From a virus: a stretch of DNA of 64,000 nucleotides. A program made the position numbers and the translations under genes. Below are positions 62,507-64,000 of the stretch, in pieces. The stretch spans positions 62,001 through 126,000 of IMG/VR virus record IMGVR_UViG_3300042453_002472; one strand, written 5' to 3'. Below the pieces are notes generated by a model. The model was given only the letters and a program-made list of their open reading frames with translations. It did not search any database and was not told the origin of the DNA. The first letter of the stretch is position 1. Every line of letters begins with the position of its first letter.

Positions 62507-63483
62507 TGAAAAAGAAACGAGCATTAATTACAGGTATCGGCGGGATGGATGGATCTCATTTAGCCGAATTTTTATTATCAAAAGATTATGAAGTATTTGG
62601 ATTAGAACGAAGAAAAAGTACACCATATACTCCGAATTTATTCAAAGTATCCGATCAAATTCATATGTTGAAAGGAGATTTATCGGATCAAAATTCATTA
62701 GTTCGCGCAGTTAAAGATAGCGAACCGCATGAAGTTTATAATTTAGGAGCACAATCCTTTGCTGGAGAAAGTTGGGGAACACCGGAACAAACTTCAGATA
62801 TAACCGGTTTAGGTGCATTACGCGTTTTAGAAGCTATTCGCGAATATGGAAATAAAAACACTAAATTTTATCAAGCATCGTCATCTGAAATGTTTGGTAA
62901 AAAAGGTGGAACTGCTAATGAATTAACAGATTTTCATCCATGTTCGCCATACGGTGTAGCAAAATTATATGCGTATTGGATTACTAAAAACTATCGAGAA
63001 AGTTATGGTATGTTTGCAGTAAATGGAATTTTATTCAATCATGAATCAGAACGTAGGGGTGTAGAATTTGTAACACGAAAAATTACTGATGGAGTTGCTC
63101 GTATACATTTAGGATTAGCAGATCATATAACATTAGGAAATATCGAATCTAAAAGAGATTGGGGATATGCGCCTGATTACGTAGAAGGAATGTGGATGAT
63201 GCTTCAACAAGATACTCCGGAAGATTTTGTTTTAGCAACTGGTAAAACATATTCAATTAAAGAATTTTTAGATTATTCATTTGCGTGTATTGGAATTGAT
63301 AATTGGAGTAAATTTGTTAAATTTGACAGTAAATTATTACGTCCAGTAGATCCGATGTGTTTATTAGGCGATGCATCAAAAGCAAAAGAAAAATTAGGAT
63401 GGGAACCTAAAACCAGTTTGGAACAAATGGTTAATATAATGGTAACTAATGATATTAATTTATTAAAAAATAATATAAAGTAA
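62506..63483 (+). CDS. gmd: GDP-mannose 4,6-dehydratase-like SDR
   Basis: Extended SDR. ITGIGGMDGSHLAEFLL (NAD(P) site), YNLGAQSFAGESW, the catalytic set SSSEMFG and YGVAKLYAYWITKNYRESYG (YxxxK), LFNHESERRG and the GNIESKRDWG motif that is diagnostic of Gmd. 325 residues. Would give GDP-4-keto-6-deoxymannose, the feed for RfbH-like or ColD-like steps. Starts on the last base of the rfbH TAA. Confidence 0.93.
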   Translation: MKKKRALITGIGGMDGSHLAEFLLSKDYEVFGLERRKSTPYTPNLFKVSDQIHMLKGDLSDQNSLVRAVKDSEPHEVYNLGAQSFAGESWGTPEQTSDITGLGALRVLEAIREYGNKNTKFYQASSSEMFGKKGGTANELTDFHPCSPYGVAKLYAYWITKNYRESYGMFAVNGILFNHESERRGVEFVTRKITDGVARIHLGLADHITLGNIESKRDWGYAPDYVEGMWMMLQQDTPEDFVLATGKTYSIKEFLDYSFACIGIDNWSKFVKFDSKLLRPVDPMCLLGDASKAKEKLGWEPKTSLEQMVNIMVTNDINLLKNNIK

Positions 63484-63487
63484 ATAT

Positions 63488-64000
63488 ATGGAAAATAACA
63501 TCAAAGTTGTAAATTTAGGCGAACATTATGTTTCGGATTTTATTAAATCAGAATCCGACTATACCGGCCGAGAAAAATATAGTTTAGATTTAGTATTAAA
63601 CACTGAAATTGGCGCTGCTAGATTAACGGGAATGCCACCAAATGAAACGATGTGGGGTAAGTATTGGTATCGTTCCGGAATTAATGCTACTATGACTAAA
63701 GAATTAGGAAACATTGTAGATGAAATAACATCTCGAGTAAAACATCAATCAGGTGACATATGGTTAGATATTGCATGTAATGATGGAACTTTATTAAAGC
63801 AAGTACCTGATACTTATAGTAAAATAGGTATCGATCCTGCAGATGATACTTTTGTTAACGAATCATCTAAAGTAGCTACGATTGTACAAGATTATTTTAG
63901 TTACGACGCATATCAACGTACGGGGTATGGCGATAAAAAAGTCAAAGTTATAACGACGATTGCTATGTTTTACGATCTATTAGATCCGCATCCTTTTATT
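63488..64000 (+). CDS. Sugar C-methyltransferase-like protein, 3'-truncated
   Basis: The frame is open to the window end (171 codons seen). WLDIACNDGTLL is motif I of SAM methyltransferases; ITTIAMFYDLLDPHPF is typical of the NovU/TylC3-type sugar C-methyltransferases. The N-terminal Cys motif of that family is not seen here. Starts 4 bases after gmd stop, so it belongs to the sugar operon. Confidence 0.75.
   Translation, partial: MENNIKVVNLGEHYVSDFIKSESDYTGREKYSLDLVLNTEIGAARLTGMPPNETMWGKYWYRSGINATMTKELGNIVDEITSRVKHQSGDIWLDIACNDGTLLKQVPDTYSKIGIDPADDTFVNESSKVATIVQDYFSYDAYQRTGYGDKKVKVITTIAMFYDLLDPHPFI

Overview
This window comes from the genome of a T4-like tailed phage (myovirus). It is AT-rich, every supported gene is on the + strand, and the genes are tightly packed with many ATGA and TAATG start/stop overlaps. 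The head, neck, tail and replication genes are of T4 type. A bacterial host in the Bacteroidota is suggested, not proven, by a phage-encoded ribosomal protein bS21 whose C-terminal half (IKPSV, KAAYIQ) looks like the Bacteroidota form, a DUF5522-like [11 protein letters not shown] protein, and a small protein ending in the SSB-tail-like DDDLPF. No tRNA, CRISPR array, insertion sequence or minus-strand gene was seen.

Layout. 1-9.2 kb: head genes (portal cut by the window edge, two unknown proteins, prohead protease, two small proteins, bS21, scaffold, major capsid protein, PhoH ATPase). 9.2-31 kb: neck (gp13, gp14), sheath terminator (gp15), a fibre/adhesin block including a delta-60 repeat protein, sheath gp18, tube gp19, an overlapping pair that looks like a frameshifted tail-assembly chaperone, a probable tape measure, and baseplate proteins. 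31-34 kb: a divergent family-A polymerase, a possible PD-(D/E)XK protein and an unknown. 34-42 kb: gp32, UvsX, RNase H, gp41 helicase and a B12-dependent ribonucleotide reductase. 42-45 kb: FolE, QueD, QueE, thioredoxin and GroES. 45.5-48 kb: DNA polymerase gp43. 48.6-55.4 kb: nucleotidyltransferase, T-fold protein, glycosyltransferase, a TGT-like DpdA, sliding clamp, dUTPase and clamp loader gp44/gp62. 56-64 kb: RecB-like nuclease, then glycosyltransferases and nucleotide-sugar enzymes (gmd, RfbH-like, C-methyltransferase), running off the right edge.

How it fits together. FolE-QueD-QueE plus DpdA indicate 7-deazaguanine modification of phage DNA, probably protecting it against restriction; QueC is not in the window. 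Two promoter types can be read. One is sigma70-like (TTGGAW-N17-TATWAT or TTGTTT-N17-TATATT), often with the -10 only 5-8 nt before the ATG, which predicts leaderless mRNAs. The other is an ATATTTATA(A/T)TAAA box 10-35 nt before structural genes, usually followed by a Shine-Dalgarno sequence. bS21 sits in its own promoter-to-terminator unit among the head genes. This suggests, as inference, a translational switch from leaderless early messages to SD-led late ones. Scattered among the replication genes is a family of small late-box genes whose products share an N-terminus resembling a T4 capsid-targeting sequence, with (I/L)XE sites for the gp21-type protease: candidate internal head proteins delivered with the DNA.
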